Positions 1-9,170 are shown, counted from the first letter of the stretch. The stretch: 19,081 nucleotides of DNA from Bolinopsis microptera (GCF_026151205.1 NW_026971916.1:1-19081), one strand, 5' to 3'. Program-made: numbers and translations. The notes: a model not told the origin generated them from the letters alone.

Positions 1-410
1 ACCCCATCCTTTTAGGTTCACCAAGTAGCCCCACTTGGGAAAATCTTTGACACCCAGACACACCCCCAATTGCGGAAAAAAACTTTGGATATAATCTAAA
101 ATGCCCCCCGAAGGAAAACCCTGGTTTATGGTCTTTCTCCATCGTTCCCCCCCCCAGCACTTTCACTAGAGTCCACCAGCCCTTTCACTGGAGTCATCAA
201 GCCCAATCACTGAAGTATACAGAAGTTATAAATTGTTTTGGAACACAACAAGAAAAAAAATTTGGAAAAATTATCTTGTTGCGAGGGGTAAGGGACCCAG
301 ATTTTCGTTTCTAACCCAAATAAACAGGCATCTTATACATTAAGCACAATATTTACCAGCAACACTATCGTGGTTATGCAAAGTATATAAATTATGAATA
401 GTATATTAAC
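1..410. other. non-coding stretch, nothing recognised
   Basis: No open frame of useful length and no RNA-like motif was found here. The first 300 bases contain many short C and A runs, typical of the noisier parts of this window. I see no repeat shared with the rest of the window. Confidence 0.5.
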
Positions 411-449
411 CTTGTGTCACCTGTTCACCGCAGTGTCAGCGGGAAGAAG

Positions 450-590
450 CTACCTCAAGTAGGGTATGCGGTACAGTTCCACGATCACGAGCAGTTCTCC
501 TCTGCTCTCCCTTCCTCCTTCTGGATGAGCCCCGGTCTCATCTACAAGGTCGACCTCAGCTTGCTCAGAGTTAGTAACTTTCTTATACAT
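450..590 (-). CDS. small open frame of 46 codons, possible exon or gene remnant
   Basis: Read on the minus strand, an ATG at 588-590 opens 46 codons ending in TAG at 450-452. The peptide begins MYKKVTNSEQ, has an acidic middle rich in E and D, and ends in a hydrophobic stretch LLVIVELYRIPYL. The segment is less AT-rich and less homopolymer-ridden than its surroundings, which is why it is listed. The same DNA is also open on the plus strand (414-611), so the openness may simply reflect base composition. The protein family is not recognised. It could be an exon, a transposon remnant or chance. No promoter, splice site or partner gene was identified. Confidence 0.13.
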   Translation of the reverse strand: MYKKVTNSEQAEVDLVDETGAHPEGGRESRGELLVIVELYRIPYLR

Positions 591-674
591 TCAAGGAGAC
601 ATCTATCCTAAAATTTCTGATATATGCGTCCTCTTAACTGGAGGTTCAAACCATAGATCTGTATCCTTGAAAGC

Positions 675-926
675 TTGAAGCTTGAAATAAAGGGAAAACC
701 TGAAATCCTCTCCCCAAAATATATTTCGTTCAATAGCAGTGTACCAAAGGAAGATGCCCTGACCTCCAACCCCCAGGAGTATAGGTTAGGACCTCCTGCG
801 GGCACGTGCAATGATACCATTCTCTACAACACTTACGGAAGGCACGAGGAAAACAGCTGCCTTTCCCAAGTAAAGTTTGTCAAAATAACTCTGTCCTTCA
901 AATTTTCTAGTATTCCACACCCCTAA
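675..926 (+). other. open frame of 83 codons, coding status unsupported
   Basis: This frame begins MKLEIKGKPE and shows no domain, signal peptide or membrane segment that I recognise. Most of it overlaps a 70-codon open frame on the opposite strand (608-820), and the two cannot both be trusted. It is recorded because this 250-base stretch is fairly free of homopolymer runs. Coding is possible but not shown. Confidence 0.1.
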
Positions 927-929
927 CAT

Positions 930-2389
930 CTATCCTTCTAGTTCTAAACCCTCTTCCCTTTTTTGTATAAACCTCCCTCACTACCTACCTTCCCTGTTTG
1001 TAACTCGCCAATTTTCTGTGATAATCGAACTTTCCGCCTACCCAGTGCAGGGGACGATGCCCTAATCGCAAAATGTGGCTGGGGGTGCCCGGTACCACCG
1101 CCCCAACCTCAAAAATAACCCCATCGTTTAACTACACGCCTTTGCACCCTCTCCCGGGGTGGGCCTTTTGTGGTACTACCCACTTACAGAAACTGGTGTA
1201 AGTTTTACTTTGAGACTTGTTTTAAAAAAAAATTTTTTTATTGGATTTTAGGGAGGTTTGCAACAGTTGGCAGTAAGTAATTTAAGCACAGTAAGTAGTA
1301 AGCACTTTGACCTAGCGAAATAACCCCACAAACCCTGCTTATGCAAATGACCACGGATATTTTTAAAGGGTTTATCCCAGACTAATTTAGGTTTTTAACC
1401 CCACAGCCCCCCCAATTTCAAGCATCCCTTACTTTTACTGTCCCCGGGCCCCTTCAGTTTTTTTTTTGGTCCGGAGCCTTGGCCTTGCTGACGTGACCCT
1501 ACCATGGTTCTCTAGCTTTTTGGGGCAGGTGTGACTTATATATATAATAAAACTGTATCATAATCAAGTTTTAGCGCAGCTGTCAAAAAACTAAAGCCTG
1601 GTTGACCACTTATTCCAAGATTTCCTACAATACCCTGTTTTAACCCGGAACTAATAAAGCAAATTTTTTTTGAACAGGTTATGAACCATTAGGGCTATTT
1701 CCTCAGCTACACAGGAAAAACTGAAAACTGCCCATTCGAGCCGGTGCCACGAAGTGTGCAAGAACATACATTCAACGTAACGGGTTTTTTCAATCCCCAA
1801 ATCCTTGGGGCCATTTAATTTTTTTTGGAAGGCCCTATAACCAACATCGAAAATTTTAGGGCTGTCCCCTTGAAATTTTAAATTTTTTTAAGCACCGCCA
1901 ACCCGCCAACAACTTTCAGAAATGTTAAAATACAATTTGCCTAATGTTAGTCCAAAATTTAATAGTTCAAATATCGATGGATAACAGTTAAAATAATCAA
2001 ACATGGCATGTAAAATAATGGAACAGGATTAATTAATGCGCGGTTATCTTTGAAAGAACAGGCATGGTGGGTTTTTTTTGATCCTTTCTTTGTAGTCCAA
2101 AAAGAATTATAATGATCAAACATGCAAAAAGAATGGAAAAAATTAATAATATGAGTTAAAAAATCAACAATTTGTTTATTTACTGTTCAACATTTAAAAT
2201 TTTTTTCCAAATATTTTTTATTGAAAAACATTTTAAATAATTATTCATAAAATTGATCGTTACTTTTAAAATACCATAGTGCCATAGAAACCAATTAAGT
2301 TTCATTTGTAGTTTGTGCACATTAGCAAAATAGGCTCCTATTATTTTAATTTAAAATGAGCCCCATATTATATATTAATTATTTATAAT
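930..2389. other. non-coding, AT-rich, noisy stretch
   Basis: No gene was found. The part up to about 1900 has many short C, G, A and T runs, including an A9T7 tract near 1224-1240 and a short TA microsatellite near 1538-1550. From about 1900 the sequence becomes cleaner and more AT-rich. The last 30 bases contain two near-copies of an ATTAATTATTT-like motif, just outside the dispersed repeat copy that follows. Confidence 0.5.
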
Positions 2390-2656
2390 TAATTATTTAA
2401 GTTTCGGAAATGATCACTCGACCAGACCCTGACTTTTTTGTTCTTTGTACCACTTCAATTAATATTTCATCATCAAAACTCCTCCTCCGGATCTATGGGT
2501 ATCGGGATATCAGTGTAGACAACGTTCTCACGGAGCCTAGCTACCTGCTCCGGGTTCATGTAATGAACAGGGGTTGGTGCTCATCATCCTTTTAATAAAA
2601 CGGACCAACAGTACCATCCCGCTCCCTCCCAGCATCGCTGGAAATGGAGAAATATT
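2390..2656 (-). repeat. dispersed repeat, copy 1, with coding trace
   Basis: This segment aligns in the same orientation with 5481-5812. Shared blocks in the same order include TTCTTTGTACCA (2441-2452 and 5537-5548), CTCCTCCGG-like sequence, ATCATCCTTTTAAT (2583-2596 and 5731-5744) and CAGTACCAT (2609-2617 and 5757-5765). The GCTGGAAATGGAG block near 2636-2648 is also shared. On the minus strand both copies start with a pyrimidine tract followed by CAG, like a 3' splice site (CAG at 2638-2640 here), and then a protein-like stretch. A duplicated exon or a fragment of a transposon family would both fit. The exact ends are uncertain to about 20 bases. Confidence 0.75.
2397..2559 (-). pseudogene. 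protein-coding remnant or exon end, one frame break
   Basis: On the minus strand, ATG at 2557-2559 opens a 28-residue frame starting MNPEQVARLRENVVYTDIP, followed by IPIDPEEEF and TGA at 2473-2475. If the TTTT run just before that stop is one base too long, the frame continues as DDEILIEVVQRTKKSGSG for 25 more codons to TAA at 2397-2399. The result is a well-mixed, acidic-then-basic carboxyl end unlike random AT-rich translation. Copy 2 keeps a diverged version (a MEP..EQ..-like start and an IEYLVQRK-like segment), which supports past coding. Upstream, the same frame contains two TGA codons, so the N-terminal part is broken, mis-sequenced or differently spliced. The family is not recognised. 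It may be the C-terminal exon of a transposon protein or of a host gene. Confidence 0.4.
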
Positions 2657-3612
2657 ACAATGCTTTTTTATTAGAATTATTAATATTAATTTATTGATAT
2701 TCAGAAGCATATTGCATATGATACTGTGAAGGAAAAGTCAAAAACAAAAGTCAAAATACAAAGTCAACAAGCTTACTATAATATAACCGCAGTGCCTTTC
2801 AGCGGCTATTCTGAGGTTCCCGAGCAGACATATTCGAACACCTGAACACAGCTGAATATTAATTATAAACTGATGGGCATTGAATCATGAATAATTTGCA
2901 TTTCTGAACGAACTAGAAAGTTTTCAACTTTTAAGAACTAATTTTGCAAATTTCTAATCTCCGAACGTACAAATGCGGAGGGATATTTTAACAGTATTTA
3001 ACTAATTTTAACTATGTATTAACGCACTGGAAGATTAATAATATAATTGTGAAACTAATTACAACATTACAATTCTATTACATTTTATTGAGAATTATGT
3101 AACGCGATGGAAATATTTTAAGCGGGTAAATATCGACTGTCCAAACCCAGGATACATAACATGAAGACTTTGTTGTAACTTTGTATGAAAAGCATTAAAT
3201 TTTTTAGTTGTCTCATTTCATTCTCGTCGTGTATTATTACTAGCTCAACCTGCTCAGTCTGACCAATTGGGAAAATTTTAAACTCTTAATTACGTTTAGC
3301 TAATAGTCAGATGTACCAAATTTATCAAAATCGGAGTAGAAACAATTCTGTGCCAATCTTGGCGATCATACATTTACATAAACTATAAGTCTTGTGATTT
3401 ATGTGTCGATTTAACCTTTTTGGAGCAGTCATCGTCAATATCTTTTAAAAGAATTTACAGAGCTTAACAGAGCTAAGGGTTTCATTAGCAATTAATTTAT
3501 AATATACAAACTTGTAAAATGGAACTTGAAATGTTAACGAATGCAAAATAAAATGACCACGAATACAAAAGACCATAAAATTAACCATTTAAGTGCGAAT
3601 TATGATAGCCAA
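2657..3612. other. non-coding AT-rich stretch
   Basis: No open frame above 60 codons and no recognisable RNA gene. The base calls look clean, with few long homopolymers. Small features include a CTCCG...CGGAG inverted repeat near 2961-2982 and two related motifs around TAACGC..TGGAA near 3019 and 3102. Both are too short to classify. This reads as intergenic or intronic DNA. Confidence 0.55.
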
Positions 3613-3613
3613 T

Positions 3614-3655
3614 CGAAAACTTTCAGAACATTCAAAAGAACATTCGAGAACATCC
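3614..3655. promoter_or_regulatory. heat-shock-element-like GAA/TTC cluster
   Basis: The core GAACATTCGAGAA at 3638-3650 matches the alternating nGAAn-nTTCn-nGAAn arrangement bound by trimeric heat shock factor in eukaryotes. A second GAAnnTTC unit lies upstream at 3626-3633, and further GAA and TTC motifs lie at 3615-3625 but with irregular spacing. Equally, the segment can be read as three tandem GAACATTC-like units starting at 3626, 3638 and 3648. No TATA box plus gene was found within several hundred bases on either side. A regulatory role is therefore an inference from the motif alone. Confidence 0.3.
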
Positions 3656-4140
3656 AATGTTATCGACAAGCTCACCATAATGGCACTTACTCAGCTTTTG
3701 TGGTACTAATTTTTTAAGTATATGTGCACTTTAAGGGCTAACTGAAAATTTTTATAACGTCTGAGGTCAGATATAACTATAATTGCAGAGAACCAGTAAT
3801 TAAACCAACAGCTTGTGCTATTGTAAGAAGTTAACTTGTACTTTTACAAGAATTTACGTTTATAATGAGGCTTTCGCTGATGTTTTTGAGTTAAAAATAG
3901 ACAAGCCAGTACTCCAGTCGCTAGGTTGATGCTCTTCCCATGGGTGGCCCGTTAAAAAACTGAAAAGCTGAAAAACTAGTCGAGTCACAAGCGGGTCCCC
4001 TCGAGATACGATGCTTCATGTCTTTCTGATCACTATTTACTCGAATTTTCAAATTTAAGTTTTTAATTTTTTACACTGATACATGAAATGAAGGAGGAAG
4101 AAGTAGAAACTTCATTATAATTTTGAAAAGAAAGCACCGC
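3656..4140. other. non-coding stretch between motif cluster and palindrome
   Basis: No gene, RNA motif or repeat was recognised. The sequence is AT-rich with an ordinary base mixture. A short duplicated motif, CTGAAAAGCTGAAAAAC, lies near 3960-3976. Confidence 0.5.
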
Positions 4141-4195
4141 CAGGTGTAGAAAATATTCTGGACGCAATTTATGCGTCCAGAATATTCTACACCTG
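4141..4195. repeat. near-perfect 55-bp palindrome (hairpin)
   Basis: The left arm 4141-4166 (starting CAGGTGTAG, ending CTGGACGCA) is the reverse complement of the right arm 4172-4195. The only difference is two extra A bases in the left arm's A-run. The loop is five bases, ATTTA. Pairing stops exactly outside the CAGGTG/CACCTG ends. The result is a stem of about 24 base pairs. It could be the core or end of a small inverted-repeat transposon, a small-RNA precursor hairpin or a cruciform-forming site. No target-site duplication is visible at its ends. Confidence 0.85.
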
Positions 4196-4199
4196 CATA

Positions 4200-5480
4200 T
4201 TGTTTGACAAAGTAAAATTTTTAGCCCTCGACACAATGACTCCTTTGACCTTACATGTTATAATAAACTCGCAGCAAAAATTATCATAACTAATTGAGCG
4301 AGAAATAGTTACTCTTATTTAAAGTAGGAATAATAATGGTAAATCTTCTTTTATTTCTTCTAATCATTCAATGTTCATACCCCAATGTTTGGTTTTCAGA
4401 CAATCGAATGGGTCCAATCCCCGGTGTTATAGTAAACTGCAGACTATATTCTGAGATTTTTTGGTTCTCTAATCTGTGATTTTTGTTTTTTTTTTGGAGA
4501 ACAGATTAAATGTTCTAATCGCAGCTTATCGGTTGAACTTGCGAATCGGAACGCTGCCCCCAATTGTCAAAGACCCAGAAAAAAAAATAAAAAGCCCCCC
4601 ACCTTGGAAAAAAATCATGTGGGGGTTTTGCATGATGGGAAATTTCCCATTTGTGGACTTTTTTAAGGGGCAAATTAATTTAAAACAGTTTTTTTCCCCC
4701 CAATTGAAAAAAAGAATTGGGATGAAAACTTCCCAAAAGAAAGGCTTTTCGGCCAAAAAGATTAAAAATTGAATATTTTGTAACCTTCAATCAAACAAAA
4801 CATCATCGTACCTCGGTCAATTCTAAATCAAACAAATGTTTCATGTGCTGACTTGGTCGAGTTTGTTCATATTACCTTTTCCCCCTTTATTTTTTTCTTT
4901 TCTTTTTTCTGAACCCCTTTAATTGAGTAGTAAAAGTGTTTTTTTTAAAATTTGTAAAACCCCTGTATACCTTGCCGAAATTTTAGTGAAAGAATTAATA
5001 CTGGAATTTTTAAACTTAGAAAAAACGACGAGTTTGTTAAAAAAAACATTGGGGCCTTTTCATTGGGAAACAAATTAATGGTTCAAATATTAAAAAAAAA
5101 AATCAAAATGAATCAAAAAATATGGAAGAGCCAAAATTTAATTAAAAACTTGGGGTTGAAAATCACCAGAAATGTCTATTTTTTATCCCAACAGTGGAAA
5201 GCTTTACGGGGCACCAAAATTATCTTCTTTTTTAGGAGAATAGGTATTGGTTAGTGAATTATTATCACTGTGGAAGTTTACCTAATGGTGGACTATAAAA
5301 GCTTGATGAAAAAACCCAATTTTAGATTTAATAAATTCAGTTTCGGTGGACCTTTGTTAATGTATTTAAAGGACTTCGCTGATGCAAGTTGGATTATGCC
5401 TATGAAAAGTACCCACAAAAAAAGGAACTATTTGTTGTTGGTAGTAGTATATATGTAATATACCATAATTTATGTATAAT
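4200..5480. other. non-coding AT-rich, homopolymer-rich stretch
   Basis: Base quality seems to fall from about 4480 onward, with long T and A runs. A 98-codon plus-strand frame at 4476-4772 is lysine- and phenylalanine-rich, runs through many homopolymers and overlaps an antisense frame, so it is not treated as a gene. An 8-bp inverted repeat (TAATCTGT at 4470-4477 and ACAGATTA at 4501-4508) flanks a T-rich loop. Short frames at 5063-5458 have no recognisable domain. Confidence 0.45.
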
Positions 5481-5812
5481 AAATAAAGTTTCGCAAAATC
5501 ACCACTCTACTGTTGGACCACTTGGACTTTGTTGTTTTCTTTGTACCAAATACTCAATTAAATATTTCATTTTCATCAAAAAAAAATCTCCTCCGGTTTT
5601 TCCTAGTGGGGTGATTGTTTGACGGGGTTATTCAGTGTAGGATAAACTACGTTCCTTTAACGGGAAGCCTGGGCCTACCTGCTCATGGTTCCATGTTAGA
5701 GGTATCGGGGGGTTGGGTTTAGGATTTCGTATCATCCTTTTAATTATATGGGACCACAGTACCATTCCCGCTCTTCACCCCTGGCATTGTTCGCTGGAAA
5801 ATGGAGGAAATA
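5481..5812 (-). repeat. dispersed repeat, copy 2, degraded
   Basis: This is the second copy of the segment at 2390-2656, in the same orientation and about 3.1 kb downstream. It is roughly 65 bases longer because of many small insertions, several in homopolymers. The minus-strand reading frame seen in copy 1 is broken repeatedly here. An ATG-plus-EQ motif and a segment resembling IEYLVQRK can still be aligned. The splice-acceptor-like pyrimidine tract plus CAG is retained (CAG at 5794-5796). The divergence may be evolutionary decay, poor base calls, or both. Confidence 0.7.
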
Positions 5813-6718
5813 TTTAACCCTTTTGTTTTTAATCATTTTAATTTTTACTGTCTAAACACCATATTTCTGGTAAACTTGGCGTTACTTTTTCAAAGCGGTG
5901 GGTTCTTCATAAGTTTAAAGGGGTATTCATCCAGGGAAGCTTTTATGTTTAAAAAATTAAAAACTATAAAATAATTGTTGATATAAATAATTTTCACAGG
6001 TTTTGTCTCATAAATCGTTATTGTCGCTGTTCTGGTCAAACGCTGGTTCTGTCCGTAGTTACGCAGGGTTGGGTTCGACGATACACGGATGTGTGACCAA
6101 TAAATATATATTATTATGAATAACCAGTGTGTTAGGCCAGGATATATTTGAACACATACTGGGAAATAATTTGCTATCGTTGAAACTTGTATGGGAATAT
6201 GTCTAAAAAACGAATGTTCATGCTGTTATCTTTAAAAAATGTATATACCTCACACAGGGGGGCCTTTTTGTGCCATGGGCTATTTTTTTTGTTCTTTTTG
6301 GGGCCCGGACCCATTGCCTTTTTCCAACCTGTAACTTCCACCCTTTCGGTAGCTGGTTTTTTTTATAAAGTGATAATCTTATTGTAACTTACCCTTAATT
6401 CCACATGGGGTTCCTTAGCTAAAATTTAGTTATATTTCCAATATTTAAAAAAACATTTGATTTCCCTTCCGATACGTTATTAGTTGGGGATTATATTTTC
6501 TTTCTTAGAATAATCACGCATTTCCCAATTGCGGTGGGGTTATTGATTAAATGAATATGCCTTGGTCTCTAATTATTTCTAGGGCCTTTTTTTTTTCAAT
6601 TTTCCTTTAATGTAATTAAAAAGGGGACTTTTTTGCGATTTTGTTCCTTCACCCTTTGGAATCTTTGCCACTTCAAATACGGGGAATCTAGGAGGGAATA
6701 TTTGGCTGGGATTTCAAG
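5813..6718. other. non-coding AT-rich stretch
   Basis: No gene was recognised. A 66-codon frame at 6187-6387 is hydrophobic, but it runs through G, T and A homopolymers and shows no family features. The GGTTCGAC near 6072 slightly resembles a tRNA B box, but no acceptor stem or A box fits around it. Confidence 0.45.
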
Positions 6719-7410
6719 ATTACAATGATTTATAATGAATTTTATAAATTGTTTAGTAATGAATTTCATGGTTTTTTACAATGATTTACTGGTCAAAAGT
6801 TTTTACAATTGGGTTATCAATGTTTACAATACATTTTTACTATGGACCCAAAAATGTTTACCAATGAAGTTACAATGGGCTACCAATATTTTCAATGGAG
6901 GTATACAATTGGGCTTGAATAATTACAATGACTTACCCCAAAATTTATTTTTCCAAATGGGCTACAATTAAATTACAATGATTAATATCAAGCTTCCTAT
7001 TTATTTCTTTGGGTATTACAATGTTTTACCATGGGCTTTTTTTTACAATGATTACAGTTATATGGGGGGGGACAATGCATTGAAATATTGATTATTAGTG
7101 ACTTACAATGAATTATTTAGTGGGACTACATGGTACTTTACCAAAACGATTACCCATTTCATTACATTGATTTTACCAAATGATTTAACAAATTGGGGGC
7201 ATATACAATGGATTTTTTACAATGGCTACATTAAAATTACAATTGATTACAAATGATTACAATTGGTACTTACAAATGGATTTTACAATGGGCTTACATT
7301 GATTTACCAATATTAATATAAAAATTATTTACAAATGGGATTTTTTACAATTTTAATTACCAAATGGGGGGGGAATACAATGATTTTTTACCAATCTTAC
7401 TTTCTTTATA
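6719..7410 (+). repeat. degenerate ACAATG minisatellite, block 1
   Basis: The heptamer TACAATG occurs exactly 12 times on the plus strand between 6721 and 7383. Near variants (TACAATTG, TACCAATG, TACAAATG) are scattered between them. The best-preserved spots suggest a unit of about 10 bases, ATTTACAATG, but spacing is irregular and many units are decayed or have indels. The block is AT-rich. A 78-codon frame at 6735-6971 is a by-product of the repeat, seen as recurring YN and YND in its translation. The repeat does not match the insect telomeric TTAGG unit. Confidence 0.75.
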
Positions 7411-7520
7411 TAATGGCGGAGACGTTTATATTATATTTATTATCCGTGCCCATTTTACTGGGGAAACCAGGGCATCAACTTTAACGCGGGACTTTCCGCA
7501 AAAATACCGGGTAAAAAAAG
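7411..7520. other. unique-looking flank between minisatellite and foldback element
   Basis: The minisatellite motif stops and the sequence becomes less AT-rich. I could not align this flank with the reverse complement of the right flank (7981-8285), so the inverted-repeat element does not clearly extend outward. Confidence 0.4.
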
Positions 7521-7980
7521 ATATTACGTTTCTTTTGCCGATAGTTCAAAACGCAGGGACTAAAAACTTAGCGGCTGGATGGGCGGACAAAAACTTGCGC
7601 TATCCAGCGGCTAGTTGTTTCGCCATCCAGCGTAGGGTTGTTTTCGGTATTCCAGCCGCTGGATTAATACCAAGGCTGGGACAGCGCAAAATATAATATG
7701 ATTCGATAAAATTTGTCGCTATCCCATGCGCTTGTTGGTCGGACTGGCTATTGGCGGGGGGGAACACTTGTTCGCACCGCGATAGTTTGGCGAGGGCCAG
7801 CGCCCCAATGGCCCCTTCGGCCAGAAACAGTTTAGGATAAACTTAGCGCTGAGATGGATAGCGGGACAAACTATTGCCGCTGGGATGGGCGGAACAAACA
7901 TAGCGCTGGATAGCGCTTGTTGTCGCCATCCAAGCGCAATTGTCGGGCGTTTTTGACTTTCGCAAAAAGAAACCTGATAT
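7521..7980. mobile_element. foldback-type inverted-repeat element, about 460 bp
   Basis: The left end (from 7521) aligns with the reverse complement of the right end (to 7980) over about 120 bases. In order, both arms carry ATAT, a GTTTCTTTT-like block, AGTCAAAA or AGTTCAAAA plus ACGC, a CTGGATGG block with CGACAA or CGGACAA, and GCGCTATCCAGCG. Exact GCGCTATCCAGCG lies at 7597-7609 and its reverse complement at 7904-7916. Both arms and the centre are built from short, alternately oriented CGCTGGATGGCG- and CGCTATCCAGCG-like units. That is the architecture of foldback (FB-like) elements or a non-autonomous inverted-repeat transposon. GC content is far above the flanks. No transposase is encoded; open frames crossing it (7364-7696, 7719-8030) are by-products. 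No target-site duplication was identified, so exact ends and superfamily are open. Confidence 0.62.
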
Positions 7981-8285
7981 AACAAACTGAAATTGACTTT
8001 TTTTTTTGGGGGGAACTGGGTTTTTTCCAAAAATGATTTTAATTGGCCTTCAATAAATTCTGCATGAGGAAAAAAAAAAAATTAAATAATTGGGCCTAGA
8101 GGGAAATAAGAATAATTTTTGTAGTGCCCATAATTTGGGACTTCCCAAAGGTGGTGTTCAAAAAAAACGCGGAAATTAAATAGGGTTTAATTAAATTTAG
8201 TTTTTTATTCTCTTCCCGAGGTCCCTGGGGTCCCACCCACTTTTTTGGGATATTAAGGGTTCTCCTGCTTGTATTTTCATAAATC
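7981..8285. other. segment between foldback element and second minisatellite block
   Basis: There is no TACAATG motif here and no gene. The sequence has T, G and A homopolymer runs. An antisense 63-codon frame (8096-8287) shows no recognisable features. The segment may be part of a larger insertion that split the minisatellite, or unrelated spacer. Confidence 0.4.
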
Positions 8286-8480
8286 ATTATAAGTTACAAT
8301 TGATTACACATGAATTTACCCCAATTGGATATACATAATGGTATACATTATGGGACTTACATCGATTAAATCTCAATATATGGATCTACAAAATGATTAC
8401 AATAGTTTAACAATAAATTACAATAATATTCAATTTTATTTCACTTTTGACTACAAGGGTTTACCCTTTTGATTTTTACA
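8286..8480 (+). repeat. degenerate ACAAT minisatellite, block 2
   Basis: The TACAAT motif returns after the interruption, at about 8296, 8398, 8419 and 8477, with decayed variants such as TACAAAATG and TACATAATGG between. Conservation is weaker than in block 1, and no exact TACAATG is present. The shared motif and orientation suggest both blocks were one array, now split by about 0.9 kb. Confidence 0.5.
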
Positions 8481-9060
8481 ATATGGGGTTGCTCAGATTA
8501 GATGGTGAAACAGCTTGCGCCCCCCGGCGGAGTAGAATGTGGGGGCCTGGTTTAAAAGATATGGATGTTTACCATGGGGACATACGGGTAAATGAAAAAC
8601 CAACTTTTAAAAACCACAAAATCAGGTGGTACAAAATAAAAATTTAAACCAATAATATTTAATGAGGATTTGATTTTATATTTATTTCAATTCTGCAATG
8701 CTCACCTTGTAGTGTTTTATTTTAAACTTTAACAACCAAATCAGGTTTTTTTATCTTCTATTAATTAATGATGATTTTAGGCGGAGGGACATTTAAACAA
8801 AAGCGTTAGAAAACTAGGATGGGTGTGGCACGATTTTTAAAATAGCTCTGCCCACGGGGACCACGTTTGCTAGAATACTACAAATTATCCTGCCTCAGGA
8901 AATTAACAAGCATAAGGCAATGGCATTCGGGTTAAAACGGTTGTAATTATGGTTTTAACTTTTACTTGCCAACGGGGGCCTAAGATCTTTTGGCCCAAAA
9001 ACATAAGATATGCAAAAGAATTACTAGGGGGGGAACCTCAAAAAAGAAACAAGGGGGACT
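8481..9060. other. non-coding stretch, nothing recognised
   Basis: There is no supported gene. The frame ending at 8647 has no family features. The sequence is AT-rich with scattered G runs. Confidence 0.45.
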
Positions 9061-9064
9061 TCAT

Positions 9065-9170
9065 ATAACAAGACCTCAAATAAAATAACTAGACCTTTCA
9101 AAGAGAAAAATAAAGACCTTTAATAAAGGGAAACAAAAACCCTCCAAAAAAGGGAATCAAGTCCTTAAAG
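9065..9170 (+). repeat. weak A-rich tandem repeat around AGACCT
   Basis: AGACCT recurs at 9071, 9091 and 9114 in an A-rich context. Related AACCCT and GTCCTT motifs follow near 9138 and 9161, giving a spacing of about 20-24 bases. A 15-base A run follows at 9175-9189. With only about five poorly matched units, this may be a decayed minisatellite or chance in A-rich sequence. Confidence 0.3.

Noticed and set aside
4476-4772. 98-codon plus-strand open frame
   Set aside because: It is lysine- and phenylalanine-rich, crosses many homopolymer runs and overlaps an antisense frame of 76 codons. No domain is visible.
5341-5458. FADASW motif in a plus-strand frame, reminiscent of the FxDAS motif near the RNase H region of BEL/Pao retroelements
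   Set aside because: Neither the residues upstream nor those downstream resemble that family, even allowing frameshifts, and no reverse transcriptase motif occurs nearby.
6060-6090. GGTTCGAC resembling a tRNA B box
   Set aside because: No matching acceptor stem, anticodon arm or A box could be fitted around it on either strand.
7364-7696. 110-codon plus-strand frame
   Set aside because: It runs from the minisatellite across the left arm of the inverted-repeat element, so it is a by-product of repeat sequence.
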